Below, one piece after another: positions 11,785-21,507 of a DNA stretch of 64,000 nucleotides; within the stretch, counting starts at the first letter, position 1, and every line of letters begins with the position of its first letter. Source of the stretch: Clostridium felsineum DSM 794 (GTDB lineage Bacteria; Bacillota; Clostridia; Clostridiales; Clostridiaceae); the NCBI RefSeq assembly GCF_002006355.2, contig NZ_CP096980.1:992001-1056000 (forward strand), written 5' to 3'. The translations under genes and the position numbers were made by a program. Below the pieces are notes generated by a model. That model saw nothing but the letters and a program-made list of their open reading frames with translations. It ran no database searches and had not been told where the DNA came from.

Positions 11785-11822
11785 AAAAAGTGCATTCTTA
11801 AAAGGAATAGCACTTTTTATAT
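11785..11822 (+). terminator. Terminator of the lac operon
   Basis: AAAAAGTGCATTC pairs with GAATAGCACTTTTT (11785-11818, one bulged A), followed by a T-rich stretch, right after lacC. Confidence 0.75.
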
Positions 11823-11858
11823 TTATATTGTTTAAGCTATAAAGTAATTATTTTCATA

Positions 11859-11890
11859 TTGTTGAAATAGAAACAAAAATTTAATATAAT
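11859..11890 (+). promoter_or_regulatory. marR promoter with overlapping inverted repeat
   Basis: TTGAAA (11862-11867), a 17-bp spacer and TATAAT (11885-11890). The inverted repeat TGTT-N8-AACA (11860-11875) covers the -35. The same arms and spacing recur before the MFS gene at 12500-12515, which suggests autoregulation by the MarR protein. Confidence 0.65.
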
Positions 11891-11924
11891 ATTGTTAATG
11901 TGCCAACGGAGGGGAGGACATGCC

Positions 11925-12398
11925 ATGAACAAAGAAGAACAGGTAATAATGGGCTTTAGGGATGTATTAAATAAGATGTCTTGGCTTAATAAGGTTAAGA
12001 TGGAAGAAGAACTTAAGGGATATAAGCCTTCTGAGGTTCATTGTATTGAATACATTGCAAAAAATGCAGATTCAAATGTGACAAAACTTGCGGAGTCTTT
12101 TTATATGACAAGAAGTGCTATAAGTAAAATAGCTAGAAAGTTAATGGAAAAAGGTTTTATAGAAAGCTATCAGAAACCAGATAACAAGAAAGAAATTTAT
12201 TTTAGACTTACCCAAAAAGGGAAAGAGATTAACAAAACTCATGAAAAATTGCACAAAGAGTTTAGGGAAAGAGATAAAACTGTATTTGAACATATAACCG
12301 AAGAACAATTTGATAGTATGCTTAATTTTGTGGAAAAGTATAGTAAGCATTTGGATGAAGAAATAAAAAAACAAGGGATAGATAATAGATCTGAATAA
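11925..12398 (+). CDS. MarR-family transcriptional regulator
   Basis: A 157-residue winged-helix MarR protein. The core is SEVHCIEYIAKN, then the recognition region TKLAESFYMTRSAISKIARK and the wing with DNKKEIYFRLTQKG. The start at 11925 follows GGAGGGGAGG by 7 nt. It sits directly before an MFS exporter and both promoters share TGTT-N8-AACA, so it probably represses itself and the exporter until a toxic ligand binds. The ligand is unknown. Confidence 0.88.
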   Translation: MNKEEQVIMGFRDVLNKMSWLNKVKMEEELKGYKPSEVHCIEYIAKNADSNVTKLAESFYMTRSAISKIARKLMEKGFIESYQKPDNKKEIYFRLTQKGKEINKTHEKLHKEFRERDKTVFEHITEEQFDSMLNFVEKYSKHLDEEIKKQGIDNRSE

Positions 12399-12413
12399 AA
12401 AATATAACTAAAG

Positions 12414-12460
12414 GCAGCTTATCACTAAAGGTGAAAGGGCTGCATTTTTATTATTTTTTG
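12414..12460 (+). terminator. Terminator after marR
   Basis: GCAGC (12414-12418) pairs with GCTGC (12439-12443), with inner CAC/GTG pairing, followed by a T-rich run. It separates marR from the independently promoted MFS gene. Confidence 0.6.
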
Positions 12461-12465
12461 TTTTG

Positions 12466-12515
12466 TTGACAAGGAAACAAAACTGTGTTAGAGTAAATAT
12501 GTTTCCGGGGAAACA
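12466..12515 (+). promoter_or_regulatory. MFS gene promoter and MarR-type operator
   Basis: TTGACA (12466-12471), a 17-bp spacer and TAGAGT (12489-12494). The operator TGTTTCC-GG-GGAAACA (12500-12515) lies just downstream of the -10, where a bound repressor would block initiation. Confidence 0.65.
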
Positions 12516-12540
12516 AAATATCTTTGAGAGGAGAATCTAA

Positions 12541-13758
12541 ATGTTCAAATTTAAATCACATAATAAACAAAGCATAGAACAAACTGTGGATAAAAAATCT
12601 TTAATATTTGGTTTAATGTCTGTGTTTCTTTGTTCAATAGGCTTTAGTATCATAATACCTATTGTACCATTTTTAGTACAACCTTATATAAGCAATACAA
12701 ACAATCAAGCCCTAGTCGTTACAATGCTGACTTCTGTTTATGCAGTTTGTATGTTCTTTTCAGCCCCTGGACTTGGAGCTTTAAGCGATAGATATGGACG
12801 ACGTCCAGTACTTTTAGTATGTCTTTTGGGTTCCACAGTTGGATACTTAGTTTTTGGTATAGGAGGAGCTCTATGGATACTATTTGCAGGACGTATAATA
12901 GATGGTATAACAGGCGGAAATATAAGCACTATCTTTGCATATTTTGCAGATATTACGCCTAGGGAAAAGAGAACGAAATATTTTGGATGGGTTAGTGCAG
13001 TTGCAGGTTTAGGAACTGTAACTGGACCTACTCTAGGTGGATTACTTGCTAAGTTTGGTTATTCCATGCCTATGTATTTTGCAGCAATAATAACTTTATT
13101 AAATTTTATTTATGGATTTTTTTTCATGCCTGAAAGCCTTGATAAAAATAGGAGACTAGAAAAAATAACGTTTGTAAGACTGAATCCACTTACACAGCTT
13201 ATAAGCGTACTTTCTATGAAAAACTTAAAAAGACTACTTATCGCAGCGTTATTACTTTGGATCCCCAACGGATCCTTACAGGCAATTTTTTCACAATTTA
13301 CAATAGATACTTTTAGTTTAAAGCCTGTATTAATCGGACTTGTTCTATCAATTATGGGGTTTCAGGACATTATCTCACAAGGATTTATAATGCAAAGGCT
13401 TTTGATAAAACTTAGCGATGCACAGATAGCAATTTTAGGAATGATTTCTGAGATTATAGGTTATAGTCTTATTGCAGCATCGGCTTTGTTTTCATTTTAT
13501 CCTTTATTTATTGTAGGAATGTTTATATTTGGTTTCGGAGATTCAATTTTTGGACCTTCCTTTAATGGAATGCTTTCTAAGTCTGGTGATGCTAGTGAAC
13601 AAGGAAGGATTCAAGGAGGTAGTCAATCTATTCAAGCTTTGTCAAGAATAGTTGGACCTATTATTGGTGGACAAATTTATGTATCAATTGGTCATGCTGC
13701 GCCTGCTTTTATGGGTGTGATTCTTATAGCTGCTGCAATAATAGTTTTGTATAAATGA
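12541..13758 (+). CDS. MFS drug exporter (TetA-like)
   Basis: A 405-residue major facilitator with twelve hydrophobic segments. Motif A between segments 2 and 3 (GALSDRYGRRP) and the VTGPTLGGLLAKFG antiporter motif in segment 5 indicate a proton-driven drug exporter of the 12-segment class. It has its own promoter and a MarR-type operator. The protein ends soon after the last membrane segment, which is normal. The drug substrate is not visible. Confidence 0.88.
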   Translation: MFKFKSHNKQSIEQTVDKKSLIFGLMSVFLCSIGFSIIIPIVPFLVQPYISNTNNQALVVTMLTSVYAVCMFFSAPGLGALSDRYGRRPVLLVCLLGSTVGYLVFGIGGALWILFAGRIIDGITGGNISTIFAYFADITPREKRTKYFGWVSAVAGLGTVTGPTLGGLLAKFGYSMPMYFAAIITLLNFIYGFFFMPESLDKNRRLEKITFVRLNPLTQLISVLSMKNLKRLLIAALLLWIPNGSLQAIFSQFTIDTFSLKPVLIGLVLSIMGFQDIISQGFIMQRLLIKLSDAQIAILGMISEIIGYSLIAASALFSFYPLFIVGMFIFGFGDSIFGPSFNGMLSKSGDASEQGRIQGGSQSIQALSRIVGPIIGGQIYVSIGHAAPAFMGVILIAAAIIVLYK

Positions 13759-13911
13759 TGCCTAAAGAATATAACAAATATAGTAAATATTGGGAGTATA
13801 TCGTGATAAATGCAAAGTTTAGTGCATATTTGTGTATAATTGAGGTTACATTTTTTTATTCTTTAGTATAGAATAATATATATGTCTTATTCTATTCTTG
13901 GAGGATTAAAT

Positions 13912-14673
13912 ATGTTAAAAGAAGAAAGATTACAGAAAATATTAGATATGGTAGATGAAAATAATATAATAAAAATAACTGATATAAATGAAAAACTTGG
14001 AGTAACGGAGATAACTATAAGAAGAGATTTGAAAATACTTGAAGAAAGAGGTTTCATTAAGAGAATATATGGTGGAGCAAAGAAAGTACAGAAATCTGCC
14101 AAAGATAATTTTAAGGAACTTTCAAGTAATGAAAAAAGAAAAATAAATATAGAGTTAAAGAAGCATATAGCTAAGATTGCGGCTGGTATGGTAGAAGAGA
14201 ATGATATAATTTACATAGGACCGGGAACTACTAATGAACTTATATATGATTATATAAATGTCTCATATGCTAAGGTAATAACAAATTCAATGCCAGTGTT
14301 TTTAAGATTTAAGGATGATAGTAGATTTGAAGTTATACTAGTAGGTGGAAGATATAGAAAGAGAACAGACGTATTTGTTGGAAGTTTTACAAACGATATA
14401 TTAAAGAGTATGAGGGTTAAAACTGCTTTTGTGGGCACTAATGGAATTTGCGATAACAATATAACTACTTCAAATGAAGAAGAGGGAGCTTGTCAAAAAA
14501 TCATATTAGATAATGCCATGGAAAAATATGTACTATCAGACAGTACAAAAATTGGAAAAGAAGATTTCTTTGGTTTTTACAATTTGGAGGATATAACTGC
14601 GATTATTACAGATGAGGGTATTTCAGAGGACTTAAAAGAAAAGTATCAAAAGAGAGTTAAGATAATAAACTAA
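13912..14673 (+). CDS. DeoR-family regulator, LacR type (copy 2)
   Basis: A 253-residue close paralogue of the regulator at 8060-8824. They share most of the helix-turn-helix (TDINEKLGVTEIT) and the sensor motif IGPGTT-ELIYDY. GGAGG precedes the ATG at 13912; reading from 13882 would include the ribosome site. It stands alone between the MFS gene and a convergent permease, with no sugar genes of its own. It may act on the lac operon or a distant locus. Confidence 0.85.
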   Translation: MLKEERLQKILDMVDENNIIKITDINEKLGVTEITIRRDLKILEERGFIKRIYGGAKKVQKSAKDNFKELSSNEKRKINIELKKHIAKIAAGMVEENDIIYIGPGTTNELIYDYINVSYAKVITNSMPVFLRFKDDSRFEVILVGGRYRKRTDVFVGSFTNDILKSMRVKTAFVGTNGICDNNITTSNEEEGACQKIILDNAMEKYVLSDSTKIGKEDFFGFYNLEDITAIITDEGISEDLKEKYQKRVKIIN

Positions 14674-14679
14674 ATGTGT

Positions 14680-14727
14680 AGTGCTAGATTTAGGAGAGAA
14701 CGTAGCTAAATCTAGCACTATAATTAT
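14680..14727. terminator. Bidirectional terminator
   Basis: AGTGCTAGATTTA (14680-14692) pairs perfectly with TAAATCTAGCACT (14707-14719). It lies between the convergent lacR copy 2 and AEC permease. Confidence 0.75.
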
Positions 14728-15645
14728 TTACACTACTAATTTAATTACTAAAGGTATTACTACAATGGAAAGTACAGTAGTTATAAAAATATGTTTTAAA
14801 GCTACATTCTCATCACTCCCATATTGAAGGCTCATAACAGCTGCATTAGAGGCTGCAGGCATTGCTTCGAGTACAACAATTACGCCTATAACTATTTGAT
14901 CAGCATTTAATAATTTTAATACTACAAAGGTTATGGCTGGTACAATTAAAAGCTTAACCACAGTCAGCATATAAACTAGCTTGTCTTTAAACAAATCTCC
15001 AATATTAATGTCAGCTAACATTATTCCAACAATTATCATTGATAAAGGAGAGGTCATTGAACCAATTGAACTAATAGTTGATATTACCAAAGTAGGAAGT
15101 TTTACATTGAAAATAAATAAAATAAAACCAATAATAGTAGCTATAATTGCAGGATTGATGACTGCACGTTTTAACTCTTTAAAAGAATTGTCTTTGGAAT
15201 TTTTTAAAACCATTATTCCATAACTAAACATAAAAAGATTTAAAATTATACCGAATATAGCACAATAAAAGACTCCTTTTGCACCATAAATACTTTTTAG
15301 AACCGGATATCCCATAAAACCTGAGTTGGAAAAAACAGTTAAAAATTTCGACACACCTTTTTTAGAATCAGTAACCTTTGTATAGGCTAGTTTAGAAAAA
15401 ATAATTAAAACTACATGAATTATTAGGGCATATAACAAAATGTTTTCAGCAGAAGTTAATACTGACTTTGAAAATTTTATTGTTAAAAAAGAGTTTATTA
15501 CTAATAATGGAAGTGTTATTTTTAATAATAAATTACTTAACCCTACATTTAATTTCTTGTCGATATATCCCATTTTTGAAGCGTAAATACCTACAAGAAT
15601 CATTAAGAATAACATAAATACTTGATTTAATACGTCACTATTCAA
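14728..15645 (-). CDS. AEC-family transporter (auxin efflux carrier / malate permease type)
   Basis: A 305-residue membrane protein with about ten hydrophobic segments in two halves, separated by a polar stretch. The N-terminal LMILVGIYASKMGYID and the C-terminal EAMPAASNAAVMSLQYG are typical of the AEC family, which moves organic acids or related anions. The TTG at 15645 is preferred because GAGGTGA lies 8 nt upstream; the GTG at 15654 falls inside that ribosome site. It is monocistronic and the substrate is unknown. Confidence 0.8.
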   Translation of the reverse strand: MNSDVLNQVFMLFLMILVGIYASKMGYIDKKLNVGLSNLLLKITLPLLVINSFLTIKFSKSVLTSAENILLYALIIHVVLIIFSKLAYTKVTDSKKGVSKFLTVFSNSGFMGYPVLKSIYGAKGVFYCAIFGIILNLFMFSYGIMVLKNSKDNSFKELKRAVINPAIIATIIGFILFIFNVKLPTLVISTISSIGSMTSPLSMIIVGIMLADINIGDLFKDKLVYMLTVVKLLIVPAITFVVLKLLNADQIVIGVIVVLEAMPAASNAAVMSLQYGSDENVALKHIFITTVLSIVVIPLVIKLVV

Positions 15646-16009
15646 AACTTTCACCTCGATTAATTTTCAAACCATAGCAGGGTTATAAAGCTCCAAAATA
15701 AATAGAGCTTATAAAATTAAATACTATTTTTTCTTTTCTTAAGTTATTGGTAGAATTTAAGTTGCTATGTAAATAATATTTTATAATTTCTTTTCTTAAT
15801 TTAATTTTATCATATAATAACTGCATTTCTTTATTAAATTAAAAAAAATATGTTTGAAATTCGTTGTAAACGTTAATTGAAAATATGGTTATATTAATTA
15901 TTACAAAATACAATTATTAGTGTTTTTAATATGAAATCACAATGAAATGATAAATAAAACTTATTATTATATGTAAATTATGAGATCAATTCATAAAGAT
16001 TTTCAATAT
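15646..16009. other. Intergenic region, no gene seen
   Basis: About 360 bp of very AT-rich DNA upstream of the AEC gene. An imperfect hairpin (TTATAAAGCTC / GAGCTTATAA, 15683-15714) lies in the probable leader on the minus strand. I see no coding frame or known RNA. Confidence 0.5.
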
Positions 16010-16039
16010 AAAAAAAGGCATCCATTAAATATAGATGCC
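16010..16039 (-). terminator. Terminator of the ABC-F gene
   Basis: On the minus strand GGCATC pairs with GATGCC across an 11-nt loop (16039-16017), followed by seven T residues. Confidence 0.85.
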
Positions 16040-16052
16040 GCAATTTATTTGA

Positions 16053-17832
<1,780 letters not shown>

Positions 17833-17943
17833 AAAGACTTTTTTGGCTAATGTAGTAAGCTCCATGCAAGGATTATAAGATATGAAAAACTTTTGCTTGG
17901 AGCTTTGAAAACCAATGAGTTTTTCATATTTTATTTAGTCTTT
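17833..17943 (+). ncRNA. Structured RNA candidate with H-type pseudoknot
   Basis: Three complementary pairs are visible. The closing stem is AAAGACT (17833-17839) with AGTCTTT (17937-17943). Stem 1 is AAGCTCCA (17857-17864) with TGGAGCTT (17898-17905), extended by GCAAG with TTTGC. Stem 2 pairs the loop of stem 1, ATATGAAAAACT (17880-17891), perfectly with AGTTTTTCATAT (17918-17929). The order of arms makes an H-type pseudoknot. It lies 42 bp before a small HTH gene, so it could be a leader. It matches no riboswitch class I recognise. Confidence 0.45.
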
Positions 17944-17984
17944 GCTTTTTATTTACAAATTAATGTAGATAGGAGCTAAGTTCT

Positions 17985-18263
17985 ATGAAATATGAAAAAG
18001 CACAAAATATACTTCCACAAAATATAATTGAAATAATTCAAAATTATATTGATGGTGGATACATTTATATACCTAGAAAAAATGAAAATAAAAAATCTTG
18101 GGGAGAAAATACTGAAACTAAAAGTTACCTCAAGAATAGAGATAAAGAAATCTTTAATAAGTATTCCTCTGGAGTATCAGTTAAAGCTTTAGCTGAGCAA
18201 TATTTCTTAACAGAGGGTAGTATTAGAAGAATTGTAAGAAATATAAAAAATTTGAGTCCTTAA
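17985..18263 (+). CDS. CD3324-family small HTH-like protein
   Basis: A 92-residue protein resembling the CD3324 family of clostridia. The N-terminal half (NILPQNIIEIIQNYIDGGYIYIP) precedes a charged linker with SWGENTETK and a C-terminal helix-turn-helix-like segment (SVKALAEQYFLTEGSIRRIVRN). AGGAG lies about 9 nt before the ATG. It is monocistronic, has its own terminator and follows the structured RNA candidate. It is probably a small DNA-binding regulator; the target is unknown. Confidence 0.75.
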   Translation: MKYEKAQNILPQNIIEIIQNYIDGGYIYIPRKNENKKSWGENTETKSYLKNRDKEIFNKYSSGVSVKALAEQYFLTEGSIRRIVRNIKNLSP

Positions 18264-18286
18264 AAGAATTATTTTAAATATAAATT

Positions 18287-18326
18287 AAAATCGCTAAGCT
18301 GCAAAACAAAATTAGCGATTTTATAA
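18287..18326. terminator. Bidirectional terminator
   Basis: AAAATCGCTAA (18287-18297) pairs with TTAGCGATTTT (18312-18322), with T- and A-rich flanks, between convergent genes. Confidence 0.8.
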
Positions 18327-18330
18327 TTTA

Positions 18331-19683
18331 TTAACTAATTTTAAGCTTTTCAAAATCTTTTTCTATTTTAAAGAAAGTACCTAATAAGAACAATGTACAA
18401 AGTACCCATAATATGGGTTCCACAATGCATACTCCTAGGTATCCTAGTTTTGGAACAAGCCATAAAACCGCTGCAAACTTACCTATCATTTCAATACTGC
18501 TGGATATAAGTGGTGCTATTTTTCGTCCAATTCCTTGAAGAGAGGTTCTAAGTACAAGCAGAATGTGAAGCACATAAAAAAATGGAAGATTTATTTTTAA
18601 ATATTTTGCAGCCATGTTAGTAATATAACTATCAGAGGTTCCTGTAAGTGCTTTTGTAAGTATAGGTGCAGCTGTATATGCAATAAGGACACAAAAAGTT
18701 GCCCATATAAAGCCCAAAACACATGTCTTTTTTATACCTTCACGAATTCTATTTATTTTTTTAGCTCCATAATTTTGTCCCACAAAAGTGGCATTTGCAG
18801 TTACCAAGGTAGAAAGTGGAAGCATAAGCATTTCATCAAGCTTTCTTGCGGCTAAGTGAGCAGTAATAGTTGCTTTTCCAAGACTATTAATTGAGCCTTG
18901 AAGTATTACAGTACCTAATGCAAAAATTGAACTCATTAAGCCCATAGAAAGACCTGTAGTAAACATTTCAATTATAAGCTCTTTATCAAAATGAAAGTGC
19001 TTTTTAGAAAGCTTTAACTCTGGATAATATTTAACAATATGTATAAAACATAGAATTACAGACAACACTTCAGATATAACTGTGGCAAGGGCTGTTGACC
19101 ATACCCCTCCATGCATTATAACAACAAATATTAAATCCATAGCTAAGTTGAAAAATAAAGATATAATAAGAAAAACTAGAGGAGTTTTACTATTTCCTAA
19201 GGCCCTTAAAACACCTGCTTCCATATTATATAAAATGGTTGAAGTTATTCCAAGTAAAATAATAATTATAAATTCGTAGGCATCTTTGATAATTTCTGGT
19301 GGTGTATTTAGAAGTTTGAGGATTGGCATAATAAAGATACATGAAAGTAAAGTAAAAAGTAGTGCTGTTATAACGTTTAATATCAGCATTACACCAACAG
19401 AATGACGAAGCTTTTCCATATTTTTTTCTCCATAGCTTCTAGCAACTATTATACTGTAGCCATTATTCATTCCATTGGCCATTCCTATAATAAGACTGTA
19501 TATAGCAGAGGTTGCACCAATGGCAGCTAAAGCATTATCACCTAAGTTGTATCCTGCAATCATGGTATCAAGTACATTGTATAATTGCTGAAATATGTTT
19601 CCTAAAAAAATAGGTAAAGCAAATGTAAAAATTAACTGAAGGGGATTTCCTTCTGTCATATCTTTGATTCTAGTTTTGTTCAT
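18331..19683 (-). CDS. MATE-family efflux transporter
   Basis: A 450-residue protein with twelve hydrophobic segments in two repeats of six. The start TEGNPLQLIFTFALPIFLGNIFQQLYN and the MIAGYNLGDNALAAIGATS segment are typical of bacterial MATE proteins, which export cations or drugs using Na+ or H+ gradients. The ATG at 19683 has AAAGGA upstream. It is monocistronic and divergent from the YfmM-like ABC-F gene. Confidence 0.9.
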   Translation of the reverse strand: MNKTRIKDMTEGNPLQLIFTFALPIFLGNIFQQLYNVLDTMIAGYNLGDNALAAIGATSAIYSLIIGMANGMNNGYSIIVARSYGEKNMEKLRHSVGVMLILNVITALLFTLLSCIFIMPILKLLNTPPEIIKDAYEFIIIILLGITSTILYNMEAGVLRALGNSKTPLVFLIISLFFNLAMDLIFVVIMHGGVWSTALATVISEVLSVILCFIHIVKYYPELKLSKKHFHFDKELIIEMFTTGLSMGLMSSIFALGTVILQGSINSLGKATITAHLAARKLDEMLMLPLSTLVTANATFVGQNYGAKKINRIREGIKKTCVLGFIWATFCVLIAYTAAPILTKALTGTSDSYITNMAAKYLKINLPFFYVLHILLVLRTSLQGIGRKIAPLISSSIEMIGKFAAVLWLVPKLGYLGVCIVEPILWVLCTLFLLGTFFKIEKDFEKLKIS

Positions 19684-19858
19684 ATAGCATTCCTTTCTCA
19701 GTTATAGTCTATATAATAAGTATATCATTTAAAATTTATCTAAAGTCCATTAATTTCAGAATATGTTCTTAAATTCTACAGAAATGTTTATAAACTTGAA
19801 CCTCAAAGCTTTATAATGATAATATTTTAATATAATAAACTAAAGGAAGTAGAATAAA

Positions 19859-21403
19859 ATGAGTATTTTAACAGTAGAAAACATGAGTCATTCTTTTGGT
19901 GATAGGGTGATATTTAATAGGGCAAACTTTAGAATTTTAAAAGGTGAGCATATAGGACTTATTGGTGCTAATGGAGAGGGTAAATCAACCTTTATGAAGC
20001 TTATTTGCGGTGAAATTTTACCGGATGATGGTACTATTAAGTGGAATAATAAGTTTAGGATTGGATATATGGATCAGCATGCTTCATTAAAAAAAGGTGT
20101 CACAGCTCTAAATTTTCTAAAGGAAGCTTTTGAGGGTTTGTTTGAAATAGAAAATAAAGTGAATAAATTATATGATGAACTTGGTAGTATGAACGAAGAA
20201 GATATGAATAAGGCATTAAATAAAATTGATGTATTTCAAGAGATTTTAGATAAAAATGATTTTTATAGTATTAATTCTAAAATACAAAGTGTTGCTGCAG
20301 GGCTTGGAATTAAAGAACTTTTAAATAAAGATGTTTCAGCTTTAAGTGGTGGTCAAAGAACTAAAATTTTACTTTCCAAATTGCTCCTTCAAAAGCCAGA
20401 TATTTTATTATTAGATGAGCCAACTAATCATCTTGATGTAGAGCATATAGAGTGGTTAAAGGAGTATTTAATAAATTATGAAAATGCATTTATATTAATA
20501 TCTCACGATAATAGCTTTCTAAATAGTACAGTGAATGTAATTTATCATCTTGAGCACAAGACACTAACAAGGTATCAAGGAAACTATGAATACTATCTTA
20601 AGCTTTATGAAATAAAAAAACAGCAGTTAAAAATAGAATATAAAGAGCAGCAAAATGAAATAGCAAAGCTTGAAGAATATATAAGAAAAAATAAAGTAAG
20701 AACAGCAACAGCAAAGCAAGCAAAATCAAGGGAAAAGAAGCTTAATAAAATTGAAAGAATAGAAATTAACAAAAATATAATAAAGCCATATTTTAAATTT
20801 AAAAGTGCAAAAATGCCAGAAAGTTTAATTTTTAATGCTAAAGGTCTAGTTATAGGATATGATAAACCCTTAACCAAACCTATAGATTTAAAAATGAAAA
20901 GAGGACAAAAGATTGCAATAACTGGTGCCAATGGGCTTGGAAAAACAACTCTTTTGAAAAGCCTTTTTGGATTATTAAAACCAATAAAAGGTACTGTAAC
21001 CTTAAGTGATTATAAAAAAATAGGATACTTTGAACAGGAAATTGCACAAGATAGTAAGAATACAGTTTTATATGAGGTATGGAACACGTTCCCTAATTTA
21101 ACGCAGACAGAGGTTAGAAGTGATCTTGCTAAATGTGGATTAACAAGACAACATATAGATAGTCCTATTAATATATTAAGTGGAGGGGAGCAAGCGAAGG
21201 TTAGATTATGTAAGCTTATTAATAAGCCCACCAATATATTAGTGTTAGATGAGCCAACAAATCATTTGGATATTTATGCTAAGGAAGAACTTAAAAGAGC
21301 CTTAAAGGAATATGAAGGAAGTATAATTTTGGTATGTCATGAAAGAGAGTTTTATGAAAATCTTGCGACAGATGTATGGAATTGTGAACAGTGGACAGTT
21401 TAA
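19859..21403 (+). CDS. ABC-F ATPase, YfmM-like
   Basis: A 514-residue ABC-F protein with two intact ATPase domains. Domain 1 has IGLIGANGEGKST, LSGGQRTKILLSKLL and [11 protein letters not shown]; domain 2 has ITGANGLGKTT, LSGGEQAKVRL and [12 protein letters not shown] lysine-rich coiled linker (about residues 235-300) lies between them. The start SILTVENMSHSFGDR matches B. subtilis YfmM as I recall it. It probably acts on the ribosome; antibiotic protection is possible but not shown. Confidence 0.88.
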   Translation: MSILTVENMSHSFGDRVIFNRANFRILKGEHIGLIGANGEGKSTFMKLICGEILPDDGTIKWNNKFRIGYMDQHASLKKGVTALNFLKEAFEGLFEIENKVNKLYDELGSMNEEDMNKALNKIDVFQEILDKNDFYSINSKIQSVAAGLGIKELLNKDVSALSGGQRTKILLSKLLLQKPDILLLDEPTNHLDVEHIEWLKEYLINYENAFILISHDNSFLNSTVNVIYHLEHKTLTRYQGNYEYYLKLYEIKKQQLKIEYKEQQNEIAKLEEYIRKNKVRTATAKQAKSREKKLNKIERIEINKNIIKPYFKFKSAKMPESLIFNAKGLVIGYDKPLTKPIDLKMKRGQKIAITGANGLGKTTLLKSLFGLLKPIKGTVTLSDYKKIGYFEQEIAQDSKNTVLYEVWNTFPNLTQTEVRSDLAKCGLTRQHIDSPINILSGGEQAKVRLCKLINKPTNILVLDEPTNHLDIYAKEELKRALKEYEGSIILVCHEREFYENLATDVWNCEQWTV

Positions 21404-21405
21404 TT

Positions 21406-21442
21406 AAAAGGCAGAAATCTTAATTTTAGATTTCTGCCTTTT
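21406..21442 (+). terminator. Terminator of the YfmM-like gene
   Basis: AAAAGGCAGAAATCT (21406-21420) pairs perfectly with AGATTTCTGCCTTTT (21428-21442) across a 7-nt loop. Confidence 0.88.
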
Positions 21443-21507
21443 AACGTAAATTCACTAAAGCTTTATTTTATGATACAATTAATCATTGAAAAGGAGTTGA
21501 CTGTAAA

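Noticed and set aside
15683..15714. Hairpin in the leader of the AEC gene as a riboswitch
   Set aside because: The stem is imperfect and isolated, with no conserved core or T-tract.
19859..21403. ABC-F gene as an antibiotic-resistance determinant
   Set aside because: It looks like the housekeeping YfmM-type branch, and no regulator or attenuator peptide typical of resistance ABC-F genes precedes it.
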